Assembly: GCA_949316235.1 (NCBI GenBank)
Contig: OX438750.1
Location: 3,424,501-3,488,500 of the forward strand
Direction of reading: 5' to 3'
DNA from: Oegoconia quadripuncta
Taxonomy: Eukaryota; Arthropoda; Insecta; Lepidoptera; Autostichidae
DNA: 64,000 nucleotides
The position numbers were made by a program, and so were the translations under genes. The notes under the pieces are model-generated. The model saw only the letters and a program-made list of their open reading frames with translations, was not told the origin of the DNA and made no database searches. This document shows, piece by piece, positions 44,471 to 54,582 of this stretch; positions within the stretch are counted from its first letter, which is position 1; each line of letters starts with the position of its first letter.

Positions 44471-46605
44471 TTAACGTCTATCTGACGCTCTCCCAGATCT
44501 ACGCGTCGTTGATGGCAATTGTGTTCTAGTCATGTCTGCAGCGATAGGCAACTGTCCAACTTCGTCCTCCCCAGGACCCAGCCGCATCTTGCGTCGGAAA
44601 TCTGTCCTATGACTCGAGGATTCCGTCGGTGCATATCTCATAAGACCGTTGTAGAAATGGAAGTCGCTGAAACATCGTATTTAAGTTGTAGTAAGCTGCT
44701 TATAGTAAAAGGTCGCGGATTCGAATCCTGTGAGGGGTAAATTGTAAGCTTTGCTTAGTTTGTGAGTTTAGTATTGGTGTAAGTATTCGAAATATTCATA
44801 TAATAATTTGTTTACTAATATTAACCTTCTGCACAAGCCCAGTTGCTTATTATGGAACTAGATGGCGCTGCAATGCAAAGTTATTTAATGAAAGAAGGCA
44901 TATCGTTAATTTATGTCTTGTTTACACGCGCCACTTGTGAGGGGTGACCGTCTAGCCAAATACCATGCCGTCAACGATGTTCTTGAATGGTATTGGGAAT
45001 CGGCCGGTAAACAAAAAAGCCACGCCCGTGGCTATCCCTTAAACTTTCAACCGCGATCTTAGCTATATTTTTCCTATCGCTTTCTCACGACCACCTACAC
45101 AACCTTATATATGTGTTGTGTTTTAATATTAGGTCCTTACCTATGAAATTGGCGTGTTGTATGAAGAATTTCATTAAGACTGTTTTCTCCATACAAACAT
45201 TTTTGATTTTTTTTTGGGAACGGCAAATCCAAATTTAGCTAAACTTTGTGTGTATTATCGGATAACATTAAGTTAAGTATAGGCAGCGTTAATTTTTAAA
45301 AGTAACCGCTTTATAAAAGTTTCAGCGAATCTAAGAAATGACTATGGGAAGCACATGAAAAGAGCTCTGTTAAATTTTTTTTTATTATGTGATTTAGCAC
45401 AGAAATTAAAAAATATTTCATAGTAAAGACCCAATATTTACTCAATATCCGGAAACCGAAATGGCTGCCGTGCTGTTCCGCCTGATAGTCTTTTAGAGTA
45501 GACCGTCCAACGACAACGCAGTAACTTGTTGGTCGCCAACGAAGAATGCCTGGTGTGAATGTAGTCATGGAGATTCTTCTCGACAAGGGGAAGGACCCTG
45601 TAGTCGCTGGTTATTGAGCGTATAACATCTGGAAAGGAAAGAAAATTGTTTTAAACCCATCTCATGCATGACACAAAAATCAGGGACTACGTGGTTAGTC
45701 TGTGGTACCATGATTTCTTATTTCCATTCAAATGCCGCTCGGTTTAAGTGCGATTGGAGATAGTCCTGAACATAAACGCATAAGTGCATCTCAGTCTAAC
45801 TACGTGGAAATAAGTGGTCATGGTAGCTTAGCGTGTACAAGTAGGTATTTAAACAGTCGAGCGAGACTAGAGGATTTGATCCCGAGATCCCGAACCTTGG
45901 TATCCTAGACGTCCTGAAAACTTCTGTATTAAATTCCACTGATACCGGGAATTACAGGATTAACAAATATATATTTTTTAAAACATTACATGAATTAAAT
46001 CATGGTGTAATGATTAATATTAGTTTGATTTCTGTAGATGACACCTGTGTTTTGTTAGGCCTGTAGTGTAGTCTCATAAAAAGTGCAGCATGAAGTGGCA
46101 AAGGCGACCACTTCATTATAAACATTGTGCGGTAGAGTTTCACAGAAGTGACACTTGAGTCTGTGGTAATCTCAGAAGAGACCTGTGCTATGTTCGGCCT
46201 GTAGTGTAGTCTCATAGAAAATGCAGTAGAAGTGGTGAATGACCACTTCAGTAGAAACATTGTGTGGTATAGTTTCACAGGAGAGACACTTTTGAGTCTG
46301 TGGTATAAAAATCATAGGAGACGTGTAGGTATACTTTGTTACCCCTGTAGTTATAAAAGGCATAGCAGATTATATAGGCGTGTAATGACTGGTAAAAATC
46401 TAATTGAAAAGACCTCGTATCAATATTACTTGATAAAATTAAATATCGCCATTAGTATCGTGATAAATATCGAGCGTATAGCAGGCCCCAATCACATGTT
46501 GGACAATCTGCCCTAAATACCTTCCGTCACGGCAATCTCTGGATGAGATCGTTTTATATGGCAGCATTCTGGGTAAGAACTTTCGAATTCGATTATCTGT
46601 TCCAT
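44471..46605 (-). CDS. Gene B: small unrecognised family, paralogue of genes A and C, 155 aa
   Basis: I do not recognise the family. Exons (- strand) are 46605-46521 (85 nt), 45628-45442 (187 nt) and 44666-44471; phases 1 and 2 are the same as in genes A and C. Exon 1 has the same length as in gene C. Motifs shared with the paralogues are SDYRVLPLVEKN, DYIHTRHSSL, LLRCRWTVY, PFRFP, DDFHFYN and GPGEDEVGQLPI. It lacks most of the basic C-terminal tail seen in A and C and ends after an Arg/Ser-rich stretch. No signal peptide or membrane segment is visible. Reversed AATAAA lies at 44385-44390. Intron 1 carries a tandem duplication, and intron 2 holds a SINE and an M2 MITE whose end is about 5 bp from the exon 2 donor. 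The function is unknown. Confidence 0.78.
44693..44895 (+). repeat. SINE-A-like, 5'-truncated
   Basis: AAAAGGTCGCGGATTCGAAT (box B), then GTTGCTTATTATGGAACTAG and ATGGCGCTGC. It starts 27 bp from exon 3 of gene B, inside its intron 2. Confidence 0.7.
45129..45436. repeat. MITE family M2, one arm
   Basis: It starts TAGGTCCTTACCTATGAAAT and follows the left arm of 35727-36145. It ends at CATAGTAAAGACCCAATAT, which resembles the opposite terminus, about 5 bp from the splice donor of gene B exon 2. Confidence 0.8.
46036..46310. repeat. Tandem duplication, two units of about 135 bp
   Basis: GCCTGTAGTGTAGTCTCATA and GAGTCTGTGGTA recur at the same spacing in both units. A partial third unit starts near 46310. 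The run is in intron 1 of gene B. Confidence 0.8.
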
Positions 46606-46976
46606 TCCTTATACTACTTTGTAAAAAAAATAACAAAAACATGAACTGGGTAAAAAGGATAAAAAGTTTTAAAAATTCTAACAAAAACTAAATGTGTAGA
46701 AGGTGAGTAGACATTTTTTGACGTTTTGTTTTTCTTAATTTTTGATGGACGTTATAAGATAGGCAGGCCATAGAGGTCGTGTGTAGCTTTTGCAGCCTTG
46801 TATCACTACTTGAGACACAAAGTCAAAAATGCTTTATTTTGTAGATGCACAGAAAATAGTCAATTTTACATTTTGAAACTACTCAATGCAATCAATATGA
46901 CCGTGATAAAGACCGTGTCATTAACTACAGACCTATCTCAATTCTACCCTCACTATCCAAAATACTAGAAAGGATC

Positions 46977-48269
46977 ATGAACACAAGGTTAACTAAATAC
47001 TTGGAAAAAAATAACTTGATTTCTGATCAGCAATATGGCTTTCGGGCAGCTAAATCAACTGCTGATGCCGTTCATGACCTTACAGATATGATAGCCAGGG
47101 CCCTGGATGAGGGAAAGAAATGTCTATCTATATTTCTAGACCTCGCTAAGGCGTTTGACACAGTGTCTGTTCCACTGCTCATCTCTAAGTTGCACAGAAT
47201 GGGAGTGAGGGGGCTTCAGTTGCAATTATTTGAGAACTACCTCACAAATCGAACCCAATGTGTAAAGATAGGAGAATCTGTCAGTAAAGACTTACCGGTT
47301 GTCTATGGCATACCACAGGGAAGCATTTTAGGTCCAACCCTTTTTCTGGTATTTATCAATGACCTGTGTAGCACAAAACTAGATAATGGTAAAGTAATAT
47401 CATTTGCGGACGATACAGCCTTGGTGTTTGATGGAGACACATGGGAAGACGCTTTCTACAATGCACAAAAAGGCCTAAATGTAATTACGCAATGGTTAGA
47501 TAAAAATCTGCTCACTATTAATGCTGACAAGACAAAATACGTAACCTTTAGTATTCGTAATGTTAACCGACCATGCCACGGTCTTAACATCTGCGCTCAT
47601 ACTTGTTCTATCCCTTATATTGGAACGTGTTCTTGTAACAACCTTGAGTGTGTGACACAAATAAAATATCTTGGAGTTATTGTGGACCAATTCTTAAATT
47701 TCCAAACATATATAGCACAACTGGCATCTAGAACTAGAAAATTAATTTACATCTTTAAATCACTCAGACACATTGCTGACACTAAGGTTATCAAGATGGT
47801 ATACTACGCTTTATGCCAATCTATATTAGCATACTGCATAAATGTGTGGGGTGGTGCAGGTAAAACATATCTGATGAGACTAGAAAGAGCTCAACGTGCC
47901 GTTCTAAAAGTGGCTACCTTTCGCCCATATCTATATCCTACAACTGAATTATACAAAGAGTGTAACGTACTAACAGTTAGACAACTATTTATCCAAAATA
48001 CGATCCTTCGCCAACACTCTGCTCTTACTTATGACCCGAAACATAGCTCAACCAACCGACGTATAGACAGGGTCTGCCGCAACGCACTATTTAAAACAGC
48101 CTTCACCAACAGATTCTTTTGTTTTCTTGGACCATACCTGTATAATAGGTGCAACAGAATTCTTGAAATCTATCCGTTACCCAAGTCGGCGTGCAAACAT
48201 AAAACAAGTAATTGGTTACAAAAACTTACATATGGAGAAACCGAATCCCTTCTCAATATCATTAGGTAA
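46977..48269 (+). CDS. LINE reverse transcriptase, truncated, 430 aa from first Met
   Basis: The protein covers the fingers/palm (from about the second RT block), the catalytic FADD, thumb (TINADKTKYVTF, IKYLGVIVD) and the C-terminal region (YCINVWGGAGKTYLMRLERAQRAVLK). The frame is open upstream to 46889, but the endonuclease and the start of the reverse transcriptase are missing. It is therefore a dead-on-arrival copy without a native start. The closest clade cannot be fixed from sequence alone; a jockey/CR1-type LINE is likely. Confidence 0.85.
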   Translation: MNTRLTKYLEKNNLISDQQYGFRAAKSTADAVHDLTDMIARALDEGKKCLSIFLDLAKAFDTVSVPLLISKLHRMGVRGLQLQLFENYLTNRTQCVKIGESVSKDLPVVYGIPQGSILGPTLFLVFINDLCSTKLDNGKVISFADDTALVFDGDTWEDAFYNAQKGLNVITQWLDKNLLTINADKTKYVTFSIRNVNRPCHGLNICAHTCSIPYIGTCSCNNLECVTQIKYLGVIVDQFLNFQTYIAQLASRTRKLIYIFKSLRHIADTKVIKMVYYALCQSILAYCINVWGGAGKTYLMRLERAQRAVLKVATFRPYLYPTTELYKECNVLTVRQLFIQNTILRQHSALTYDPKHSSTNRRIDRVCRNALFKTAFTNRFFCFLGPYLYNRCNRILEIYPLPKSACKHKTSNWLQKLTYGETESLLNIIR

Positions 48270-48279
48270 GGTAAATACA

Positions 48280-48515
48280 AAAATGCATCAACTCAATACA
48301 CCATTGCACACACGCAATACACAAATACACACACGCAATACACAAATGCATCTACACAATACACAAATGCACACACGCAATACACATACGCTCACATACA
48401 ATACACAAATTCACATACACGCAATACACAAACGTACGCACGGAACAACAAAATTCCACACGCGCAATCACAAATCCACACACGCAATACACAAATGCAC
48501 CAATACTATACACAA
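48280..48515. repeat. Minisatellite in a LINE 3'-UTR
   Basis: About ten imperfect units of 18-20 bp around CACACGCAATACACAAAT. It yields a repetitive THTRNTQ frame that is not a gene. Confidence 0.85.
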
Positions 48516-48740
48516 TAATTATTTCATTGTCTCTTTCTTACTTTTTTTTTATTAACTTTTCTTTTTTGTTTTCGTAAACCGTGGGGTGGAGACCTGGTTA
48601 CCTGAGACACAGGTTTCCCTAGTTCAGGCACCAGTCTCCACATAGAATTATAGTCCCTAGCTATACTTAACTCTAATATACAATAATGCTATAATGTGGA
48701 GAAAAATAAATAAATGATTGATTGATTGATTGATTGATTG

Positions 48741-48810
48741 AATATGCAAATTTTTCCCCGAGAAGAACAACCAAGAAACTCGAGGAGTTGCTCTTTCAAA
48801 AACAGGTTTT
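48741..48810 (-). mobile_element. Right half of the older LINE 3'-UTR
   Basis: GAGAAGAACAACCAAGAAAC and GAGTTGCTCTTTCAAAAACA continue the fragment whose left half is 46815-46885. The two halves are separated by the younger LINE. Confidence 0.75.
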
Positions 48811-48912
48811 ATATCACAAATAGGTTTTTATATTTCATGATAAAATTGTGAAATAGTAAGTAGGTACACTTATGTTCATTTTTTTTTTCTTTACACCCAC
48901 ACGTAATTATTT

Positions 48913-49002
48913 AAGTTTTTTCTATATTTTTTACTCTCGCTTACAGGTGTGTGTACGCTACACACCCCTGTAAGCGAGAATAAAAAAAAATAGAAAAAAC
49001 TT
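48913..49002. repeat. Near-perfect 40-bp palindrome
   Basis: The arms AAGTTTTTTCTATATTTTTT...CTTACAGGTG and CCTGTAAGCGAG...AGAAAAAACTT pair over about 40 bp with a short loop around GTGTGTACGCTACACAC. It is a foldback element or short MITE. Confidence 0.85.
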
Positions 49003-49283
49003 CCATCTTGAATAATGAGATGGCCGGAATTAGCCGCTCAAAAAGCCGGACTTTGAGTCTCAAAGCCGGACGCTAAAAACACAATTATATAACAGTGTTT
49101 ATCAAAATGAAAATCAAAATCAAAAATATTTTATTCAATGTAGGATACAAAAATATCACTTAATGAAAGTCAACATGTTATTATTATTTTTTTAAACTAC
49201 ATCCGGATTATCATTTACATATTTTCCTTTGGCAGAAACAGAAGGATTCAAAAAGGACCGCCACCGGACGCAATAAACCCTCT

Positions 49284-49400
49284 TAGGCCCGTATTGATAA
49301 ACGAATTTCAATACAAGTCTTGAGGCTGTATCACCCGAGATGCGTCTCAAGAACTTGACGCTATCTCAAGCTCCGTGCTAATATAGAAATCAATCTTGAG
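49284..49400 (+). repeat. MITE family M3, partial
   Basis: GGCCCGTATTGATAAACG and GATGCGTCTCAAGAACTTGA match one end of the family. The other end is missing and a LINE fragment follows. Confidence 0.65.
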
Positions 49401-49429
49401 GTTGATAGAAAGCGACGATATAGCTGAAG

Positions 49430-49740
49430 ATAAAGCACGCGATCTCAGTAGATGCCTATTCATTCTGCTTTTGAAAATCCCAAGGTTGTAGGATTCAGGA
49501 AACACTTACGCTAGAAGGGAATTCCATGCCATGGCTGTTCGCATTATGAATGAAGAGTCGAACCGCTTAGTGCGAATGTTCGGTATGTTAACTACATACG
49601 GGTGGAATCCCTCCCCACGCCTAGTAGACCGAAGATGAAATGGCGATGGTGTAATAAGATTATTTAATTCCAATGCACACTTACCTAATTGCATCCTGTA
49701 AAAGACTGAGAGTCAGGCTCTCTCTCTCATTTGTCATCTT
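49430..49740 (-). mobile_element. LINE C-terminal fragment
   Basis: The reverse strand reads HLRSTRRGEGFHPYVV, then RTKRFDSSFIMRTAMAWNSL, like the end of a LINE ORF2 with stops after it. Confidence 0.6.
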
Positions 49741-50456
49741 TGTATATGGTCCAAGCTAACACATTTTTCTTTTTGTAAGTTTTATACCTACGTATCTAAT
49801 ATTGGACCTTACATATTAGGGAACTGATTGCCTACAAAAAAAAATCGAATGTCAGATGTCAATATTTAATTACATAGTAAATAACTAGTCCAAGCCACAT
49901 TGATTTTTATGACTTGTTAAAAGCAAGCCGTCTTTGTGCAAATATTATTTTGATAAATCTTATTAACTGTAAATAAATGGAAAGCTGTCTTCGGAGCTCG
50001 TATCCCGCTTGTGGACACTGTTTTCGAAGTAACCCTCAAAATAACGACCCCTATAGTGAAGGTAACGACTGTAGTTTTATATTTTCTAGTTGGATCTTCC
50101 TGCAGTTTAAAATCATTGGCCGCGCAAATTAATTATTTATGCTTTTAAAATTTGAATGGTTTTGAGAAAAGGTTGTACTTTGCAAAAGGTAGGTAATTTT
50201 CTTTATAGAATAAAAATATAGGGTCACGGTGTAGCCTACGGGGCGGACAGAAGAACGCGGCACTAGGTTGTTTTAATTTTATAATAAAAATAAGATCCAG
50301 GTGGATATAGATATAGGCAATCAAAGGGAAGAATAATAATGTGGAGTCTTTTAAAAAAAGGAGTAGGTACATAAAAATATAATGAAATAATTAAATGACT
50401 AGATTACGTTTACTTTCATAAAGTAGGTAATAACTATTTAAGTATTTAAAAACCAA

Positions 50457-50545
50457 AAAACCCGACAGCATATTTTGTATTTTGCAGGCGCCATGTTGGA
50501 TTTTTTATCTGTATCTATCCTATGACACTCTATCTAGAGATCAAG
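50457..50545 (+). repeat. Short dispersed repeat N
   Basis: AAAACCCGACAGCATATTTT, then CGCCATGTTGGATTTTTTAT and CCTATGACACTCTA. Confidence 0.65.
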
Positions 50546-50606
50546 ACGAATCGAATTGCACGTCACGTTGCACTTCAAAATCGGTGATGCCGTGTAGGCT
50601 TCAGAG

Positions 50607-50750
50607 GGCGCAGTGTGAGTTTTGTTTCGACTTAACTTTACTCTACCGCGCTTACGTGACGATTTGTATGAAGAAATGTGCAGCGCCTCTAGCGGATAGT
50701 TTGCAAACGCGATGGTAAAGTTAAAAACGAGACAAAACTCGCACTTCGCA
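50607..50750. repeat. Inverted repeat pair
   Basis: GTGTGAGTTTTGTTTCGACT and ACGAGACAAAACTCGCACTT form long imperfect arms around about 80 bp. Confidence 0.6.
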
Positions 50751-51015
50751 CAAAGGAGGTAACAATGAAATCTACATACATTACAACAACAACACATTAC
50801 CCTCCTTTTTTGGGCTTCCGCGTAAAAAGTATTGAAGAGATTCCATACGACATGCGACAGCTGGAGTATTTGGTCATGACTCTTTTTAAAGAGGATTGGA
50901 TAAATCCTCTTTGTTTACACCTCCTTACTCTTCTCTTGCCGCTGTCATCGTATTCAATCAAACTGACATTACACGAAATATTTACAACCCTTCAAATTAA
51001 TTATACGAGAAGATT

Positions 51016-53569
51016 ATGTCCGATATACAAGATCAGAATAAGAAAATATACGAAGTGTGTAAACAGAAACGGACGAAACCCGATCCAAATGTAGATTCAG
51101 GTATCAACATAATGTTAACTTACTAAAAACAAGTTACCAAATGAGTAGTTTCTGATCGACAGTATAACTGCATCAATTCATCAATCGATCATTTAGAGGT
51201 ATGTGCCTTTACAGCACACGACAGGAGTCAGGACCGAGATGCGAGCGTAATTTAAAATTGAAAAATACAAAAAAAAATACAATGAAAATAACAACGTAGT
51301 AATCAATCAGTGAACTGCAGTACCATGTAAAATTTATTGCATTCGCTCTCTAGAAGCCTCGCCCTAGAAGTTAATTTATGGTAACTCGATACGTCTGTTC
51401 ATTAGACGTTTATCCCCATATCCTTACTTCTAGGGCGCTTATGTGCTATCAAATTTAGCGGTCGACACGCAGGCGAAATAAACGGCAAGTTGGTGGTACG
51501 ACGGCCGTTGTCAGTAGACCATTCCGGGAATTTGCCATAGTCGTTCTTAGCAACACACACTCTCTTAAAAAGCTATTACACCTATTAATTATTCCAGAAC
51601 TAACAAAGGAAATAGCCCGCAACTACAGAACTCTGCCGTCCTTCGAGAAGACGGTATTCGATTATATACACGTGAAACATTATTCGCTGCAAAGGAATGA
51701 GCTCATGAAGTGTCGTTGGAGCCAATACAGGAAGCATATCGAAGAAAGGGTGTTTGCGCCGTTCCAATTTCCAGAACACAGGTTTGTAATGTTGCGCCTA
51801 TAGGCAGAGGGGGCGAGAAGGGGCAATTTGCCCCGGGCGGCAAAGATTAGGGGGCGACACCCAGCCTCAGTCAGTAGTATAGTAGGTACTTTGAAAACCT
51901 AATACGTTACGGGCATAAGATCGAAATGGTCTGTGAAAGCGAGCAGAAGACGCGTTGCGCGCGCATTAATTGATGATTTCGCGGAAAAGAATTCAAGGGA
52001 AGTAAACCTATAAACTTTATAGATACCTACTTCCTCGTATTTTATAAATTTATTATTTCTAGTATTATTCATATTAATAATGCATCATAAACAACGAAGT
52101 AATTTAGATGTCTGTGAAAAGGGTCAGCTCAGATGGCGGACTGACAAAAAATCCAAATCGGACAATTTTTTCCGGGATGATGGAATGTTATAATATTCTA
52201 TGCAATATCACACACGGACAGCAAAATATCTCCTAACTAGTCCAAACAAAGTTCCTAAGTCAAAGTTTCTGCTTTCGACTTTTCCATCCACAAATTATTC
52301 ATTGTCTGGGTTATTTGGGATATTTTTTTTATTTAATTTTTTTATTATATTGATAATACAGAATCAACAGCATCATTATACAAAATATTACACAATATTA
52401 AAAAATATGATTGGAATCCTCACTTCCCGATAGGATACGTAGGTGAACATGAACTGCGTTACTGTCGCTGTCATAGCAAAATATATATTCAGTAATCTAA
52501 AGTGGTAATGGCAGGCCACAACTTTCAAGTGGCGACCACGTACGTAAGTATATCGTTAGACGACCCCCACTTGTGGACTGGTATCTACAATCTACAATAT
52601 AGATGGAATCGGTAAATAATCAAATTCGTTTCTATATAAAACACTAAAAAGGTTTTTTCTTGTTTCTTCTCGTCTTTTTCCTGTATTATATTACTATTAC
52701 GGCCTCCTCCAATATCGCACGAAACAATTTGTTCAGTCAACGATCCAAACTTATTCATTAATATAAAAAGTAAAATATCACAACGTAACCCAACCACGTC
52801 TGAACCCAACGCGTGGACCAAATAGCGCGCGAACATAAAATAAGTGATAATTTTTATATTTAATATGAGGTGTTTTTTATTTACAAAGAGTTAGCACTTG
52901 ACCTCAGTGAAACCTGATGTTAAATAAAGATGAAGTCGAAGGTGGAAACGTACTGACCTTTGACAACCGGAACAGAACAATGCTATATTAACATTGCTGC
53001 ATTATTCTACTCTTTGATTGCTGCTTGGCGGCAGATTTAGATAAGACGGTGGTAGCTAGTGAACGGTGGTGCCAGGTGGACATTTAAAATGCCCTACCAT
53101 CAACCAGAAAACGTTTTGGAGTAGGTTATTGATATTTCGACTGTGTAAAAAGCCGACTAAATAATTGAAAATGTGATTTTGAAACTCTCCACACGTCTGC
53201 TACCTGTTACCTCACCTGTAATATAGATTTTCAGAATGAGCGCTTTTCTATGATATCCATATAAGTATCCTATGTTGGTGTAGTTAGTAATTTAAATATA
53301 CTTTTTTATCTTTCAGGGACTTGCATTTCTATAACGCAGCCATTCGGTTCTTACCAGCGTTGTCAATACATAAACATCCCGATCAACGAATGAAACTGAA
53401 GCCTGGCCCGGGTGTCGATATCCGAGGTCAGATGCCCATCCCTCAAGAGCTCCTAATGAAGCGCGGGAGAATTGAGAAGGAAGATAAAACGAAAAGGAGA
53501 ATCTCGAGAAAAGTTAAAAACGAAAAGATTCTCCAAAAACCTGAGAATAAAGTCAGTCTTACAGTTTAA
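51016..53569 (+). CDS. Gene C: small unrecognised family, paralogue of genes A and B, 173 aa
   Basis: This is the cleanest member of the family, which I do not recognise. Exons are 51016-51100, 51598-51781 and 53317-53569; phases are 1 and 2. It begins MSDIQDQNKKIYEVC. Exon 2 carries YRTLP, DYIHVKHYSL, ELMKCRWSQY and PFQFP. Exon 3 carries DLHFYNAAIRF, LKPGPGVDIRGQMPIPQEL and a strongly basic tail (KTKRRISRKVKNEK) that may bind nucleic acid or act as a nuclear signal. There is no signal peptide, membrane segment or Cys/His cluster. A near-AATAAA signal lies around 53790. Gene C ends 1 kb before zinc-finger gene 3, on the same strand. A SINE-B lies in intron 2. The function is unknown. Confidence 0.82.
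52870..53106 (-). repeat. SINE-B, diverged
   Basis: GAGTTAGCACTTGACCTCAG near the T-run and TTTAAAATGCCCTACCATCA at the other end. It has a short internal insertion and ends about 210 bp before exon 3 of gene C. Confidence 0.75.
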
Positions 53570-54582
53570 AGTAATTTTTTATTTTAATTCTTAAGTATTT
53601 TGTATATTTTATTAGTTATGATTTTGTGACATATTTCTTTTGTAATACTGTTAAAATTATATTGATAATTTTTATTAGTTTTCATTGTGTGGATCCTGAC
53701 TAGTGTTTGTGCCCCGACTCCGCTCATTCACTTATTGATCGCAGAATATTTTTAATTAATAACCTAAGCTACTCTAGCATGATTATTTAAATAAACGACA
53801 TTAAAAAAGAATGTTTGTTAAAACTTTTTAATTCATCTACTTTCACTAATGTGTGAAATTTATTATTGAGGTAGTCCATGGTATAGTACTAAAATACTAT
53901 AGTTCATTTAAGCCGTCTTCAATGTACAGTCGCGTCACGGCTGCGGCTGCGCACTAGTTGCATTTTATTTGAAGACGCCCTTAGGCCACGGTAAACGCAG
54001 CCGCCGAGGCGAACGCTATGTACAATTAGATTTCTTTGAGTTATACAATTGGTGAAATTTATAAATAATGCGTTATTATAAATTTATAACTGTGATGTCA
54101 TGCTATATAGTCGTTATTTTCTATAAGAAATAACTAAAACCAAACAACTCGACAGCATATTTTATATTTTGCAGACGCCATGTTGGGTTTTTTACCATAA
54201 AATGTATTCTATGACACTCTAGGGATTAAGACGAATATAACGGCAGGCTACAACAGGATGCGCCAAAAGAGTTCGTTCCTTACATATTCATATATATATA
54301 CACTCGATAAACATTACCCTCCTTTCTTGGGCAGGCAGGTAAAAAAAATTTTGGAAATGTTACTTTTCGTGTAACTTTCGACAAGGGCACTGGCAACCCT
54401 CACTTCTAAAACGTCAAAGTCAAAGAGGATGTAAGTAATCACTGTCAACAAAGTAATCAAATTCCAATCGGAATAAAAAGTACAATGTGTAAGGAATGTG
54501 TTTATATCATAAATTGTCTATTTCAAAATTCTCACTAAACTAAATTTTGTCTAAAGAAATCATCGACCCATGATCACCAATA
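53570..54582. other. Spacer between gene C and zinc-finger gene 3
   Basis: It holds the 3'-UTR of gene C, a dispersed repeat N (54142-54236) and presumably the promoter of zinc-finger gene 3. No gene was seen. Confidence 0.6.

Larger units (their letters stand above)
46889..48740 (+). mobile_element. 5'-truncated LINE with long intact reverse transcriptase frame
   Basis: It starts inside the reverse transcriptase (NYRPISILPSLSKILERI, read from 46922) and keeps an open frame to 48269. Motifs are FLDLAKAFDTVSVP, GIPQGSILGPTLF and the catalytic FADD, then a C-terminal domain. The 3'-UTR contains a minisatellite and the tail is a run of TTGA units. No frameshift is present, so the insertion is young. 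It is inserted in an older reverse LINE 3'-UTR: the left half ends TTTTGAAACTACTC and the right half resumes GCAAATTTTTCCCCGAGAAG. Confidence 0.88.
46606..51015. other. Repeat-rich region between genes B and C
   Basis: Genes B (-) and C (+) diverge across this 4.4 kb, so their promoters should lie near its two edges. The middle is a LINE inserted into an older LINE fragment (46815-48800), followed by a palindrome (48913-49002) and further LINE and MITE fragments up to about 49740. Between 49740 and 50450 I see only AT-rich unique sequence. From 50457 to 50750 there is a dispersed repeat and an inverted repeat pair. Confidence 0.6.

Noticed and set aside
48280..48515. CRISPR-like regular repeat
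   Set aside because: The units are adjacent, with no unique spacers, lie in a eukaryotic LINE tail, and vary among themselves. It is a minisatellite.
48127..48555. Frame rich in THTRNTQ repeats
   Set aside because: It is a translation of the minisatellite in the LINE 3'-UTR, not a gene.
50765..51094. Forward frame of 109 codons overlapping gene C exon 1
   Set aside because: It is in a different frame from the exon that splices in phase to the conserved exons 2 and 3, and it shows no similarity to genes A or B.
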